Shown here one piece after another: positions 1 to 9,281 of a stretch of DNA of 21,199 nucleotides; position 1 is the stretch's first letter; the number at the start of each line of letters is the position of its first letter. Location of the stretch: positions 1 through 21,199 of the IMG/VR virus record IMGVR_UViG_3300034121_002485; one strand, given 5' to 3'. The notes beneath the pieces were generated by a model, which made no database searches, had not been told where the DNA came from, and saw only the letters and a program-made list of their open reading frames with translations. The position numbers and the translations under genes are program-made. The DNA is from a virus.

Positions 1-1
1 G

Positions 2-3000
2 ACAGATGAATATGATAGACTTACTCAAGCTGTATCCTCTTCTTATTTAACAGCTGTTGCATCTACTACATCTATTACTATTCAAGGATTTATTGAGAGA
101 ATTAGAGACTCCTCTAATGATATTCAGTCAACGTCTATTCGTGATAATCTATTAAAACTGAATGATAACCTTGACAATATTATAGCTGTCACCAAGGCAT
201 TAGGCGCTACAACTGTATCTGCCAATGCCTTTGGAAATAGAATTAGTGATATTCTAGCAAATCCAAAAATCATGTCATACCTTGCAACCGTTAAGGCTAG
301 AATAGTTGCATATACTTCTCAAACAATTGCAAAAGGCTCTGCTATTAAGGCGCAAGCAGATAGGATTCAAGGTCTTACACCATTGCCTGACCAAGCTATA
401 TTAACTCAAGCCCTAATTCAATCAGAACTATCTAAGGTATCTCGTCAGCTCACTGCAAAGTTTATAGATAGCACAAATCTACTTGACTTAACCAACATAA
501 CTGGCTTACTTACTAAACCTATTGTTCCAAATCGAACTACTGGAATTAAATTTAGACTCATTAGCAAGGATCAGGTGAGCATAAAGATAACACAGTTTAA
601 TGATCAAGGCGTTCAGCTTGATGATAAGGGCGCGGCTGTTCAAGTAGATGAACTTATTGCTATTGAAAATAGTCCAGTTCTACAGCGGAAAACTATATTT
701 AAGGACAGGCTAGGCTTAGCCATTGAGGGTATAGCTCAATATGTAGAAGGCCAATCATCAAATCCACCACGAGAGGATTCAGACTATCGAGTCCTAAGCG
801 GTCTACTCTATAATGGTATTTCAGGAAATAGCTATCGAGGTCTTTATACAAAATTAGGTAAACCAATCAACCTCCTATTTACGCTTGAGGAACGCGGTCT
901 TACTGTCAACCCAAATGCGATAGATCCTATATTCAATGGAATAAAAGACGCGCCGACTAGTGTTAGGGAGGACGACGTAACCTACTATATTAATAATCAA
1001 GCTGCATACGAAAGCTTTTATGATAAGCTACCAGAAGAATATCCAAAGCGAATTAAAAGAGAGCGCGATGTGGTATATGCGGCCCAAATAGCACCAGCCT
1101 TAACCCGATTAAGACTATTGGCTCGTCGTGAGGCAGCTGACACTCTAAGAAAAGTATCGGATTCAGCACTAAAACTTGCAAGGCCAACTTCATATACCTC
1201 AGCTCCAGGCAGCCAAACCTTATCACAAGGTACATTCACTTATTCAACACTAGATACTGTTCTCTCTGACGATCTTCTTTACTATACTCGATCAAAGTCA
1301 GAGCTTGACACGCTAATTACGGATTGCGATTTTGAATTGGCTCGGCTTGATGTGCTAATCAAGGAAAACTCAATGGACGAGGCTATTATAAAGCAAAAGA
1401 TCCTGGCAATTCCATGCTTTAAAAAGGCCGGTGATGCAGCTGCTCTTGCAAATATTGAAGATTCTGCAAATGCTGCAGCAGGTCAACCAGATTGCGAAAA
1501 AAAGGCTCGTAAAAAGCTGGGTATTGATCCTTTATACTTACGTACCCTATCCGCTACCGACTCTTCTCTACCTGACCTAACATCGCAATGCTATTGGAAG
1601 GAATTTGCAAAGGCCCTAAACAAGGTATGTATTCTACCTTTTCCCGACATATCAGTTCCTGGTGCTAACCTAATTTTTAGGTATTGGCCAATTAACTGTA
1701 TACTACCAATACCGTTTGGGCTGGTTTTACTACCAATTCCACCAAGATGGAAGCCATTATTTGTTCTACCGACTCCGCTCGGTACACTAGTGTGTATGCT
1801 AACAATGCCGCTTGCACCAATTGGAATTCCGCTACCATCTCTGTACCTCTTCTTTTTTGCAATTGACGGCAATAAGTACCTAGCCTTTGCAACTAATCCA
1901 CCTTTGCTCTATGCGCCTATCCAAAATCTAAAATTTGGGTTTGAACAGGATAATTCAGCACTGTCTCTTAATCCATTAGGTCTTAATCCGCTAAATCCAT
2001 ATAAGGGTCAACCGATAAAGGGTTCGTTAACTGTTCCATTAGCAGTCTCTGCTCCAGTAGCTAAAGCTACTCGGCTTGCATCAATTGCTGCAATGGTTGC
2101 CGCTGGTGAAATTTCAATCTCTAACCTAGCTGGTGTTAAGCTGCCGGTTGATATAACCCTACCTGATCTACTTACTACTCTACTTAGTGAGACCGAGATG
2201 ATGCTTGGAATTGCAAACGCTCCGCCATCTAATGACTTTAAGCGGCAAATGACAGGCTTTAAAACTACCGTTAATCGTCAGCTTGATAAGCTTGGCGAAA
2301 TGCAGACAGGCGCAATTGTTTCAATAAAAGAGTCTCTATCCAAGGCCCGGGAGGCAGCTGAAGAGCAGGCATATGGTGAAAAGGATAATTCCAAGCGCCG
2401 AACTGAGCGCAAAAAGGCCAGAAATCTAAATATTACGTCTCTTCAGGACAAGATAGATGCTGCAATCAAGTCAGTCAATGACCATATTGATAATATCAAG
2501 TTTGGAACCATTCGATATCCAAAGGATCCAACTAAATTTAACCCGGAATTACCGTCGGCTCTTACTGCCATTTTTGATGTAATAGAGCTCGCTGCAATTG
2601 GCGATTTTAAAATAGACCCACGTGCAACTAGCCTAAATGCCCAATTAATAAACATACTTGGAATGATTGATGTCAAGAAGCTATCAAGCAAGACCCAATT
2701 TAATCTGGATGACAGTAAGGACCTAGCAGATTTTAAAGATGCCCTTAAGAAACTTGCAGGCCAGGCAGTAGGTTTCCTAAAAGGCAATAAATTTGACTCC
2801 AATACTTCAGCTGCAAAGAATAAAGAAGAGGCTCAGGCTATTGCTGACTCAGCCAAAACTGTACAGGATACTCTAAAAAAGGCTCTATCCCTAACTGCTA
2901 TTGCACTATCTGTACCAATCGGTCTAAATATCTTTGACTTGGCTAAAAAGTGTTGTGAAGTACAGGCTAAAAACATATTTACTGGTATACCATTACCTTT

Positions 3001-4360
3001 AACTCTTGCATTTACGCTAATCACCTCACTAATTGAGAGTCTAGTTGATGCAATTGATCCAAAGGCAATACTTAATTCAATTGGAATACCAGGTTTGCCT
3101 AATACACCATCTAATATTGTTAGCCTAAATACTGTTACCCAGGTCTTGGAAGGAATTCTTGATTCTCTGCCTAATGTGCCAATACCGGATCCAGCAGGCC
3201 TAACTGCTCTAGTTACTGCCCTAATCATACCAATCTTAAGTATTATCTCTTTTCCAAAAGCGCCAACCCCTATTCACCTACCATCTATTCCACTAATAAT
3301 TCCACTCGACCCAATCCTAAAGCCTCTAATTAAAGCCCTACTTGCCAAGCTAATTGAAGCAATATTTAGACTACTTGATCAAGCCTCTAATGTTCTAGCC
3401 AAAGCCACTGCAACTGAAACATCAACCCTGTCACAACAGAGTTCAACAACATCAGCTGCCAACCTAAATACTGCAACTGGCGGAGGAGTTTTTGGCGGAA
3501 ACTCCGAAGACAATATTAAATTTCTTAATGAGGTTTTTACTACTGCTTGTGGTGAAGGCATAACCGCATCCTTATCGCTTGAGTCTAGACTTACATCAAC
3601 TAGTCTAATTAACTCGGCCAAGACTGCTGAGCCTGCACAGGATACAATAGAGACAACTACCACTGCCTCATCAACTGTTGCTCTTACTGTGACTCTACCG
3701 GATGGAAAAGTCTTTAGGTTACCAAAGATTCCATTTATTTCGCTAGATCTAATGGGATACTTTCATCTACTTACTGGAGCAGACCTAATTGAGCTTGTCA
3801 GAGGCCTATTTAACATGCTATTTGATCAAATTATCAATCCGATTTCACAAATCATCTCAATTATCTCATTGATATCAACCTCAGCCAATACTCTAAGCTA
3901 TACTACAATTGAGGCAGCAATACCTCAAATATCAATAATCAAGCTTATTCTGTTGACAATTGATTCGTTGATTCCACCGGGCTTTAAGATCAGACCTGTT
4001 AATCTAGAGGCAATGAAGGTTATACTAGCCGTTGCAATTCCTGCGCTCGAGTTTGCGGAACCAGTTCTTAAGCAGATTGCATGGATTGGTAGCCTTGCCC
4101 TATGTGCAATAGGTATTGCACCACTATATAGCACAGTATCAATTGCTCGACTGTTTCATCCAATTATGAATCAGGATGATTTACCTCCTTGGGAAAGACT
4201 GACTCATAAAAACCCACTGTTTTCAATATTTCTAGATGAAATTGCATGGAGGGGTTCAATTTATTCAACTGGATCACTTATATTCCAGTCAAAGATGCCA
4301 GCGGTCCTACCATACACGCCGCTATTACCAATCGTTCATATATCGCCACATCTAGCCTAA
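2..4360 (+). CDS. Giant hydrophobic proline-rich protein, probable virion structural protein (5' partial)
   Basis: The frame is open from base 2 without a stop, so the gene begins before the window; at least 1452 residues remain. The ATG at 272 is internal, because the 90 codons before it have the same Ser/Thr/Asn/Ile-rich character. I do not recognise the family. What can be seen: a largely helical, charged first third; a Cys-containing, very hydrophobic proline-rich block at about residues 556-632 (nt 1669-1900); a charged Lys/Glu-rich helical stretch near residues 780-830; a second hydrophobic Pro/Ile/Leu block at about 1064-1130; a Thr/Ser/Gly-rich linker near 1135-1165; and a hydrophobic last 200 residues. 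No signal peptide or enzyme motif is visible. The size and segments that could enter membranes suggest a baseplate, tail or ejection protein, but this is a guess from composition. An AT-rich inverted repeat (TAATAAG / CTTATTA, 4358-4378) spans its stop codon. Confidence 0.7.
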   Translation, partial: TDEYDRLTQAVSSSYLTAVASTTSITIQGFIERIRDSSNDIQSTSIRDNLLKLNDNLDNIIAVTKALGATTVSANAFGNRISDILANPKIMSYLATVKARIVAYTSQTIAKGSAIKAQADRIQGLTPLPDQAILTQALIQSELSKVSRQLTAKFIDSTNLLDLTNITGLLTKPIVPNRTTGIKFRLISKDQVSIKITQFNDQGVQLDDKGAAVQVDELIAIENSPVLQRKTIFKDRLGLAIEGIAQYVEGQSSNPPREDSDYRVLSGLLYNGISGNSYRGLYTKLGKPINLLFTLEERGLTVNPNAIDPIFNGIKDAPTSVREDDVTYYINNQAAYESFYDKLPEEYPKRIKRERDVVYAAQIAPALTRLRLLARREAADTLRKVSDSALKLARPTSYTSAPGSQTLSQGTFTYSTLDTVLSDDLLYYTRSKSELDTLITDCDFELARLDVLIKENSMDEAIIKQKILAIPCFKKAGDAAALANIEDSANAAAGQPDCEKKARKKLGIDPLYLRTLSATDSSLPDLTSQCYWKEFAKALNKVCILPFPDISVPGANLIFRYWPINCILPIPFGLVLLPIPPRWKPLFVLPTPLGTLVCMLTMPLAPIGIPLPSLYLFFFAIDGNKYLAFATNPPLLYAPIQNLKFGFEQDNSALSLNPLGLNPLNPYKGQPIKGSLTVPLAVSAPVAKATRLASIAAMVAAGEISISNLAGVKLPVDITLPDLLTTLLSETEMMLGIANAPPSNDFKRQMTGFKTTVNRQLDKLGEMQTGAIVSIKESLSKAREAAEEQAYGEKDNSKRRTERKKARNLNITSLQDKIDAAIKSVNDHIDNIKFGTIRYPKDPTKFNPELPSALTAIFDVIELAAIGDFKIDPRATSLNAQLINILGMIDVKKLSSKTQFNLDDSKDLADFKDALKKLAGQAVGFLKGNKFDSNTSAAKNKEEAQAIADSAKTVQDTLKKALSLTAIALSVPIGLNIFDLAKKCCEVQAKNIFTGIPLPLTLAFTLITSLIESLVDAIDPKAILNSIGIPGLPNTPSNIVSLNTVTQVLEGILDSLPNVPIPDPAGLTALVTALIIPILSIISFPKAPTPIHLPSIPLIIPLDPILKPLIKALLAKLIEAIFRLLDQASNVLAKATATETSTLSQQSSTTSAANLNTATGGGVFGGNSEDNIKFLNEVFTTACGEGITASLSLESRLTSTSLINSAKTAEPAQDTIETTTTASSTVALTVTLPDGKVFRLPKIPFISLDLMGYFHLLTGADLIELVRGLFNMLFDQIINPISQIISIISLISTSANTLSYTTIEAAIPQISIIKLILLTIDSLIPPGFKIRPVNLEAMKVILAVAIPALEFAEPVLKQIAWIGSLALCAIGIAPLYSTVSIARLFHPIMNQDDLPPWERLTHKNPLFSIFLDEIAWRGSIYSTGSLIFQSKMPAVLPYTPLLPIVHISPHLA

Positions 4361-4399
4361 TAAGTTTAAATCTTATTAAAACCTGTTGAAAAATCTCTG

Positions 4400-4405
4400 T
4401 ATAAT
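4400..4405 (+). promoter_or_regulatory. Possible -10 element upstream of the S1-like gene
   Basis: TATAAT lies 25 nt before the ATG at 4431 in the 70-nt gap after the giant protein gene. No -35 hexamer sits at the usual 16-18 nt; a TTGAAA at 4386-4391 is only 8 nt upstream. A similar TATAATCTA precedes the gp32 gene. Because the genome is AT-rich, this is only a candidate. Confidence 0.22.
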
Positions 4406-4430
4406 TTAGTAAGTTTTAACAGAAAAATAG

Positions 4431-5612
4431 ATGCAAACCTTAAGCGTATCACCTGCAATTTTCGATTGGGCAAATCACGGCTCAACATTAAAGTATAATG
4501 ATCGAGTTTCAATGTCCGACTACGATAAAAAAGTTGGCGCCAAGATTCTATGTAAGGAATCTTATGCTCAAGAGTTATACAATCTCTATACGGGTCACGA
4601 TGGAGCCCTAACGGCAACCGCAAAGGACTTTTCACAAGGTCAATTATGTACAGTTCTTGCAAAGTCAATTGATTTTGAGAACAAGGTAATTATTACTGAA
4701 GAGAAATTCTCAAAATCAACAATCTTTGTGCCTTTCCGGGAATTTACCGAAGACCCAGCCCTTCTCATTCATAACGAGGACCTGCACGAGTTTAGAGTAA
4801 CCATCACAAAGGCAGACGACGGAGACTATTATGGTTCCGAGAAGAAGTGCGCAGCTCTAACCTATAGAGATAACCTAAACGACTTTATGAAGACTGACAA
4901 ATGGTTCTACGTAAAGGTTGTGAGTCTAGTTAAAGGTGGATACCTTGCTCTATACAAAGGTACGGTTAAGTGCTTTTTGCCAGGTTCACATGCTGCAGCT
5001 AACGTAATCAGAGACTTCAATGATTACCTCAATACCGAGATTCCGGTAATGATTGAGAATTTTGATCAAGCCAACGATCTGTTTATTGTTTCCTATAAGA
5101 AATACATTAAGCACACTCTGCCGCAAAAGGTTTATGAACTTGAGTTCGGTAAGGAATATGTAGGTACTCTAACCAATAACCCATACGATTTCGGTATATT
5201 CGTTGAGTTTCAAAACTATTACACTGGCCTTCTCCATAAGACCGAATTCCAAAACTATGCTGAGTATTGCAAGGGTAAGAAATCCGGCGATCAAATTTCA
5301 GTGTACATCAAGGATATTACAGTTAAGAAAGGCGAACCAAGAATTGTTTTGACTGACTCACTCGATAAGGTTGATCAGGACAAGATCACATGGCAGTCAA
5401 TCAAGACCCGAATTGAGGGTCATGTCCTAGACTTTACACTCGACAAAGAAGATTTCCATGTTGAGATTGAATTGCCTGATACCGGTAATATATTTAGAAC
5501 GGATGTGAGCCATCTTAAAGGCCGTATCCGAATTCCTAATGAAGGACAGGTGAAAATCGTGAGAGTCGATACAATCCGCAAAAATATTAAATTAGATTTC
5601 CTAAACGTCTAG
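4431..5612 (+). CDS. Ribosomal protein S1-like multi-OB RNA-binding protein
   Basis: This 393-residue protein is probably an RNA-binding protein built from S1/OB modules. The clearest one is at about residues 239-310: GKEYVGTLTN, then a DFGIFVEF core, then TGLLHKTEF, then GDQISVYIKDI and a closing RIVLTD, which is the classic S1 order (start strand, G(I/V)FV, GLLH, G-D-V-V strand, I-LS). A weaker module is at about 159-225 (GGYLALYKGTVKCFLPGS), and two degenerate OB-like stretches lie near 70-140 and 320-392. Bacterial S1 has four to six repeats over about 550 residues, so this is shorter. The start at 4431 has an A-rich leader and no Shine-Dalgarno; ATG 4512 is a weaker alternative. It is followed by the nucleotide reductase genes. 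Likely roles are helping translation of phage mRNA or acting as an RNA chaperone; neither is shown by the sequence. Confidence 0.8.
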   Translation: MQTLSVSPAIFDWANHGSTLKYNDRVSMSDYDKKVGAKILCKESYAQELYNLYTGHDGALTATAKDFSQGQLCTVLAKSIDFENKVIITEEKFSKSTIFVPFREFTEDPALLIHNEDLHEFRVTITKADDGDYYGSEKKCAALTYRDNLNDFMKTDKWFYVKVVSLVKGGYLALYKGTVKCFLPGSHAAANVIRDFNDYLNTEIPVMIENFDQANDLFIVSYKKYIKHTLPQKVYELEFGKEYVGTLTNNPYDFGIFVEFQNYYTGLLHKTEFQNYAEYCKGKKSGDQISVYIKDITVKKGEPRIVLTDSLDKVDQDKITWQSIKTRIEGHVLDFTLDKEDFHVEIELPDTGNIFRTDVSHLKGRIRIPNEGQVKIVRVDTIRKNIKLDFLNV

Positions 5613-5630
5613 CCCAGACAGTACCGCTTT

Positions 5631-5639
5631 AATAAATAA
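5631..5639 (+). promoter_or_regulatory. AATAAATAA motif, candidate phage late-type promoter element
   Basis: This 9-mer recurs in front of several genes in the window and resembles the T4 late core TATAAATA. Here it lies just after the S1-like gene and 153 nt before nrdB, or 5 nt before the ATG of a small ORF at 5645. The latter spacing is too short for a normal leader, so this copy would serve nrdB or be chance. Confidence 0.3.
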
Positions 5640-5644
5640 CAAAG

Positions 5645-5788
5645 ATGTATGAGTCACCAACCTATCAAATAGTTTACCGGCCAAGAGTTAGTCATAATTT
5701 AATCCTCATAACGGACTCCGCTAACAGTCGGTTTAACTCCAGCACTCGTACCTCATTTTCTAACAACCTTAAAATTTATTTAAAGTAA
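5645..5788 (+). CDS. Possible small ORF, 47 residues, unknown
   Basis: An ATG-started frame of 47 codons fills most of the 180-nt gap between the S1-like gene and nrdB and stops 4 nt before the nrdB start. The tight fit, typical of this genome, is the main support. The predicted peptide begins [15 protein letters not shown] and is rich in Ser, Asn and Arg. It has no recognisable domain, signal or membrane segment. An AATAAATAA motif ends 5 nt upstream, so a transcript starting from that motif would lack the start codon. It may equally be an untranslated leader of nrdB. Confidence 0.33.
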   Translation: MYESPTYQIVYRPRVSHNLILITDSANSRFNSSTRTSFSNNLKIYLK

Positions 5789-5792
5789 AAGT

Positions 5793-6752
5793 ATGGAACC
5801 TATCTTAATAGAGAATCCTAATAGATTCGTTGTCTTTCCTATCCAGCACCATGACCTATGGGCATTTTATAAAGAGTCAGAAGCAAGCTTTTGGACAGCT
5901 GAAGAAATCGATCTAGCTGCAGATCTAGTTGATTGGCGAACCCGGTTAACTGATGATGAGCGGCATTTTGTTAAGCATGTACTTGCATTCTTTGCGGCCA
6001 GCGATGGTATCGTAAACGAGAACCTTGCAGAAAATTTTGTAAAGGAGGTTCAATACCCTGAGGCAAAATTCTTTTATGGATTTCAAATCATGATGGAGAA
6101 TATCCATTCTGAGACCTATTCACTGCTTATTGATTCATATATCACTGATCCAGAAGAAAAGATGAATCTATTTAGGGCTATTGATACAATTCCAGCTATT
6201 GCCAAAAAGGCTGACTGGGCTCTAAAATGGATTAAAAGCTCAACATTTCAGGAGAGGCTTATTGCCTTTGCTGCAGTTGAAGGAATATTCTTTTCAGGCT
6301 CTTTTTGTTCAATTTTTTGGTTAAAAAAGAGAGGCTTAATGCCTGGACTAAGTTTCTCAAATGAACTTATCTCTAGGGATGAAGGCTCCCACACGGATTT
6401 TGCAGTTCACATACATAACAACCATATCGTAAACAAGGTATCCCCTGAAAGAATTAAGGAGATTATACTTTCAGCACTGGAGATTGAGAAGGAATTCATT
6501 ACTGAAGCTTTACCAGTTAAATTAATCGGCATGAATTCCGATCTAATGAAGCAGTATCTTGAATTTGTTACTGACCGTCTCCTACATGATCTTGGTTGCG
6601 AAAAGGTTTTTAATTCGCAAAATCCATTTGACTTCATGGTTAATATTGCCCTGCCTGGAAAAACAAACTTCTTTGAAAAGAGGGTTGGCGAATACCAAAA
6701 GGCAGGCGTTAAGACCGGCGATTCAGATTTTTCTACTGACGCTGATTTTTAA
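5793..6752 (+). CDS. nrdB: Class Ia ribonucleotide reductase, small (radical) subunit
   Basis: NrdB (R2) holds the di-iron centre and tyrosyl radical that NrdA uses to turn ribonucleoside diphosphates into deoxyribonucleotides. At 319 residues it is close to the core length of the family. The iron ligands are visible: D71 ([12 protein letters not shown]), E102 and H105 ([10 protein letters not shown]), E163 ([10 protein letters not shown]), E197 and H200 (RDEGSH). The radical tyrosine is Y109. The C-terminal tail ends FSTDADF, the peptide that docks on the large subunit, and [11 protein letters not shown] precedes it. From memory of mammalian R2, whole blocks match closely ([20 protein letters not shown], GFQIxMENIHSE, [12 protein letters not shown]), so it belongs to the eukaryote-like branch of class Ia, not the E. 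coli/T4 branch. nrdA starts 31 nt downstream, so the two are probably co-transcribed. All catalytic residues are intact. Confidence 0.97.
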   Translation: MEPILIENPNRFVVFPIQHHDLWAFYKESEASFWTAEEIDLAADLVDWRTRLTDDERHFVKHVLAFFAASDGIVNENLAENFVKEVQYPEAKFFYGFQIMMENIHSETYSLLIDSYITDPEEKMNLFRAIDTIPAIAKKADWALKWIKSSTFQERLIAFAAVEGIFFSGSFCSIFWLKKRGLMPGLSFSNELISRDEGSHTDFAVHIHNNHIVNKVSPERIKEIILSALEIEKEFITEALPVKLIGMNSDLMKQYLEFVTDRLLHDLGCEKVFNSQNPFDFMVNIALPGKTNFFEKRVGEYQKAGVKTGDSDFSTDADF

Positions 6753-6783
6753 CTAACCCTAAAAAACAAATTCGGACATTTTT

Positions 6784-9195
6784 ATGAAAGTAATAAAACG
6801 TGATGGCCACGCAGAGACCCTGCGTCTCGATAAGATAACAAACCGGATTAAGAAACAGACTTATGGTCTTGATACGGATCATGTTGATGCCCTAGAAGTT
6901 GCAACCAAGGTTGTGTCTGGTATATATGACGGAATTAGTACTGAACAGCTTGATAGCCTAGCCTCTGAAACAGCGGCTGCTCTAGCATACATTCATCCAG
7001 ACTATTCTATTTTATCTGCCCGGATTGCAATCACCAGGTTACATAAGACAACTAATAAATCATTTACTGATACAATCGATCAACTATATAACTACATTGA
7101 TCCAAAGACCGGTAATAATGCTGGGCTTATCTCTGATGAAACCTATGCTGCTGTCCAGGCCAATGCTAATGTATTAAATGAGTCAATGATTCATGACCGA
7201 GATCTTAATTTTGACTACTTTGGGTTTAAGACACTTGAACGTAGTTATCTGCTAAAGACTCATGGTCAACCTGCCGAAACCCCTCAGCACCTCTACATGA
7301 GAGTAGCCGTTGGTATTTGGGGTACTGATATTGCAAATGTTCTTAAGACATATGATCTCTTGTCTACTCTTAAGATGACTCATGCAACACCAACCCTATT
7401 TAATGCAGGTACCAAGCGGCCACAACTATCATCATGTTTCTTGCTAACCATGCAGGAGGACTCAATCGCCGGCATCTACAAGACCTTATCTGATGTTGCT
7501 GCAATCTCACAAAATGCAGGTGGAATTGGCTTGTCTGTTTCAAATATCCGCGCAACTGGATCGTATATTCGTGGAACCAACGGAACGTCTAATGGTATTG
7601 TACCGATGCTCAAGGTGTTTAATGAAACTGCTAGATATGTTGATCAAGGCGGCGGAAAGCGTAAAGGCTCATTTGCCATCTATATTGAACCATGGCATGC
7701 AGACGTAGAGGATTTTCTAGAACTACGTAAAAACCACGGTAAAGAAGAGCGTCGTGCCCGTGATCTTTTCTTGGCTCTATGGACTCCTGACCTCTTTATG
7801 AAACGGGTTGATGAAGATGGAGACTGGACACTATTTTGCCCAGCTGAAATTGATTGCGAACTTTGGGAAATGTATGGAGAGGAGTTTGATACCAATTACA
7901 CACGCCTTGAGGCTGAAGGTAAAGGTCGCAAAACCATGAAGGCAAGATTACTATGGCAAAAAATACTAGAGGCTCAGGTTGAGACAGGTACACCGTATAT
8001 TCTATTTAAAGATGCGGCAAATATTAAATCTAACCAAAAGAACCTAGGTACAATCAAGTCGTCTAACTTGTGTACTGAGATCATAGAATATACATCAAAG
8101 GACGAGCAGGCTGTATGTAATCTAGCTTCAATTCCAGTAAATCAATTTGTGCAGGTTGGCAAGCGTTCAGGTAAACTACGTAAGCCAATTTGTGAATATG
8201 ATTATCAGGCTCTATATGATGTTGCATACCAGACAACACTAAACCTAAATAAGGTAATTGATGTTAACTTCTATCCAACCGTTGAGACCAAGACCTCTAA
8301 CCTAAAGCACAGACCTATTGGCATAGGCATACAGGGCTTAGCTGATGCATTTGCAATCATGGGCCTTGAATTTACAAGCCCTGAGGCTAAGGCTCTAAAT
8401 GCTGATATATTTGAGACTATTTACTATGCATCAATGCAAGCATCGGTTGACCTAGCTGAAAAGGATGGAGCTTACCAATCGTATGAAGGTTCTCCACTAA
8501 GCCAGGGCCAATTTCAATTTAACCTTTGGGGAGTAGATGAATCTGAACTGTCAGGTCGATGGAATTGGGCAGAACTTCGTGCTAAGTTACTAAAGTTTGG
8601 CGCTCGTAATTCTCTGCTACTTGCACCAATGCCAACTGCCTCTACTGCCCAGATAATGGGTAACAATGAAGCATTTGAGCCATTTACATCTAATATTGGA
8701 ACACGCCGAACCCTAGCCGGTGAATTTATTGTAATTAACAAACACCTAGTTAAGGACCTGGTTGAGCTGGGTCTCTGGTCAGAGTCAATGCGAAACCGAA
8801 TCATTGCAGAAAAAGGTTCTGTGCAAAATATTGCTGAAATTCCAGCTGAGATTAGAGCAGTTTACAAGACCGTTTGGGAAATTAAACAAAAGGACCTAAT
8901 TGATATGGCAGCAGATCGAGGTAAGTTTATATGCCAGTCTCAATCACTTAATATCTTTATTCGTGATGTAAACACTGCCAAGCTAACCTCTGCACATTTT
9001 CATGCATGGCGTAGTGGTCTAAAAACTGGCATGTACTATCTTAGAACCGAAGCAGCATCTTCTGCTATTGCGTCATTAGGCCTTGACCTGAGTGCAGTAA
9101 AGCCTGAGCCAAAAATTATAAGCTCTCAACAGAGCATGGACGATCTGGTATGCTCTCTAGATAATCCAGAAGACTGTATTGCCTGTAGCTCATAG
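6784..9195 (+). CDS. nrdA: Class Ia ribonucleotide reductase, large (catalytic) subunit
   Basis: NrdA (R1) binds substrate and allosteric nucleotides and reduces NDPs to dNDPs with NrdB. The 803 residues are normal length for the family. An ATP-cone opens the protein (KVIKRDGHAE at the N-terminus, through about residue 90), so activity regulation by ATP/dATP is likely. Catalytic residues: redox pair C218 (PQLSSCF) and C445 (EQAVCNLASI), thiyl-radical C430 with N428 and E432 (SNLCTEI), and radical-transfer pair Y751-Y752 (GMYYLRTEA). The tail C798-x-x-C801 (CIACSS) matches the swinging-arm cysteines used for re-reduction by thioredoxin or glutaredoxin; its arrangement resembles mammalian R1. 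No intein or intron interrupts the gene, although this is a common insertion site in phages. A strong terminator follows 27 nt after the stop. Confidence 0.97.
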   Translation: MKVIKRDGHAETLRLDKITNRIKKQTYGLDTDHVDALEVATKVVSGIYDGISTEQLDSLASETAAALAYIHPDYSILSARIAITRLHKTTNKSFTDTIDQLYNYIDPKTGNNAGLISDETYAAVQANANVLNESMIHDRDLNFDYFGFKTLERSYLLKTHGQPAETPQHLYMRVAVGIWGTDIANVLKTYDLLSTLKMTHATPTLFNAGTKRPQLSSCFLLTMQEDSIAGIYKTLSDVAAISQNAGGIGLSVSNIRATGSYIRGTNGTSNGIVPMLKVFNETARYVDQGGGKRKGSFAIYIEPWHADVEDFLELRKNHGKEERRARDLFLALWTPDLFMKRVDEDGDWTLFCPAEIDCELWEMYGEEFDTNYTRLEAEGKGRKTMKARLLWQKILEAQVETGTPYILFKDAANIKSNQKNLGTIKSSNLCTEIIEYTSKDEQAVCNLASIPVNQFVQVGKRSGKLRKPICEYDYQALYDVAYQTTLNLNKVIDVNFYPTVETKTSNLKHRPIGIGIQGLADAFAIMGLEFTSPEAKALNADIFETIYYASMQASVDLAEKDGAYQSYEGSPLSQGQFQFNLWGVDESELSGRWNWAELRAKLLKFGARNSLLLAPMPTASTAQIMGNNEAFEPFTSNIGTRRTLAGEFIVINKHLVKDLVELGLWSESMRNRIIAEKGSVQNIAEIPAEIRAVYKTVWEIKQKDLIDMAADRGKFICQSQSLNIFIRDVNTAKLTSAHFHAWRSGLKTGMYYLRTEAASSAIASLGLDLSAVKPEPKIISSQQSMDDLVCSLDNPEDCIACSS

Positions 9196-9221
9196 CTAAA
9201 AGGTTATCACCGGTAATATAG

Positions 9222-9246
9222 AAGGGGGTTTGTAGCCCCCTTTTTT
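9222..9246 (+). terminator. Rho-independent terminator after nrdA
   Basis: A 7-bp stem AAGGGGG / CCCCCTT with a 7-nt loop runs straight into six T residues. It is the most GC-rich hairpin in the window and ends the S1-nrdB-nrdA unit. Its T-tract is followed at once by the AATAAATAA motif, so termination and a new start are placed back to back. Confidence 0.88.
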
Positions 9247-9255
9247 AATAAATAA
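9247..9255 (+). promoter_or_regulatory. AATAAATAA motif upstream of the Pro/Ala-rich gene
   Basis: The 9-mer lies directly after the nrdA terminator and 26 nt before the ATG at 9282. That spacing fits a T4-late-like -10 box with a short leader, and is similar to the copies before the tail sheath and HAD genes. No other promoter-like element is seen in this gap. Confidence 0.45.
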
Positions 9256-9281
9256 ACCCAAGTAAAAAATCTACATTTGAA

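Noticed and set aside
4358-4378. Inverted repeat TAATAAG / CTTATTA after the giant protein gene, as a terminator
   Set aside because: Stem has one G-C pair and no T-run after it, so it is not a convincing terminator; recorded only as a weak structure.
4366-4668. Antisense 100-codon frame overlapping the start of the S1-like gene
   Set aside because: No recognisable protein character, and it overlaps the strongly supported S1-like gene on the other strand.
6559-6756. 65-codon plus-strand frame inside nrdB
   Set aside because: Out-of-frame shadow of a fully conserved NrdB C-terminus.
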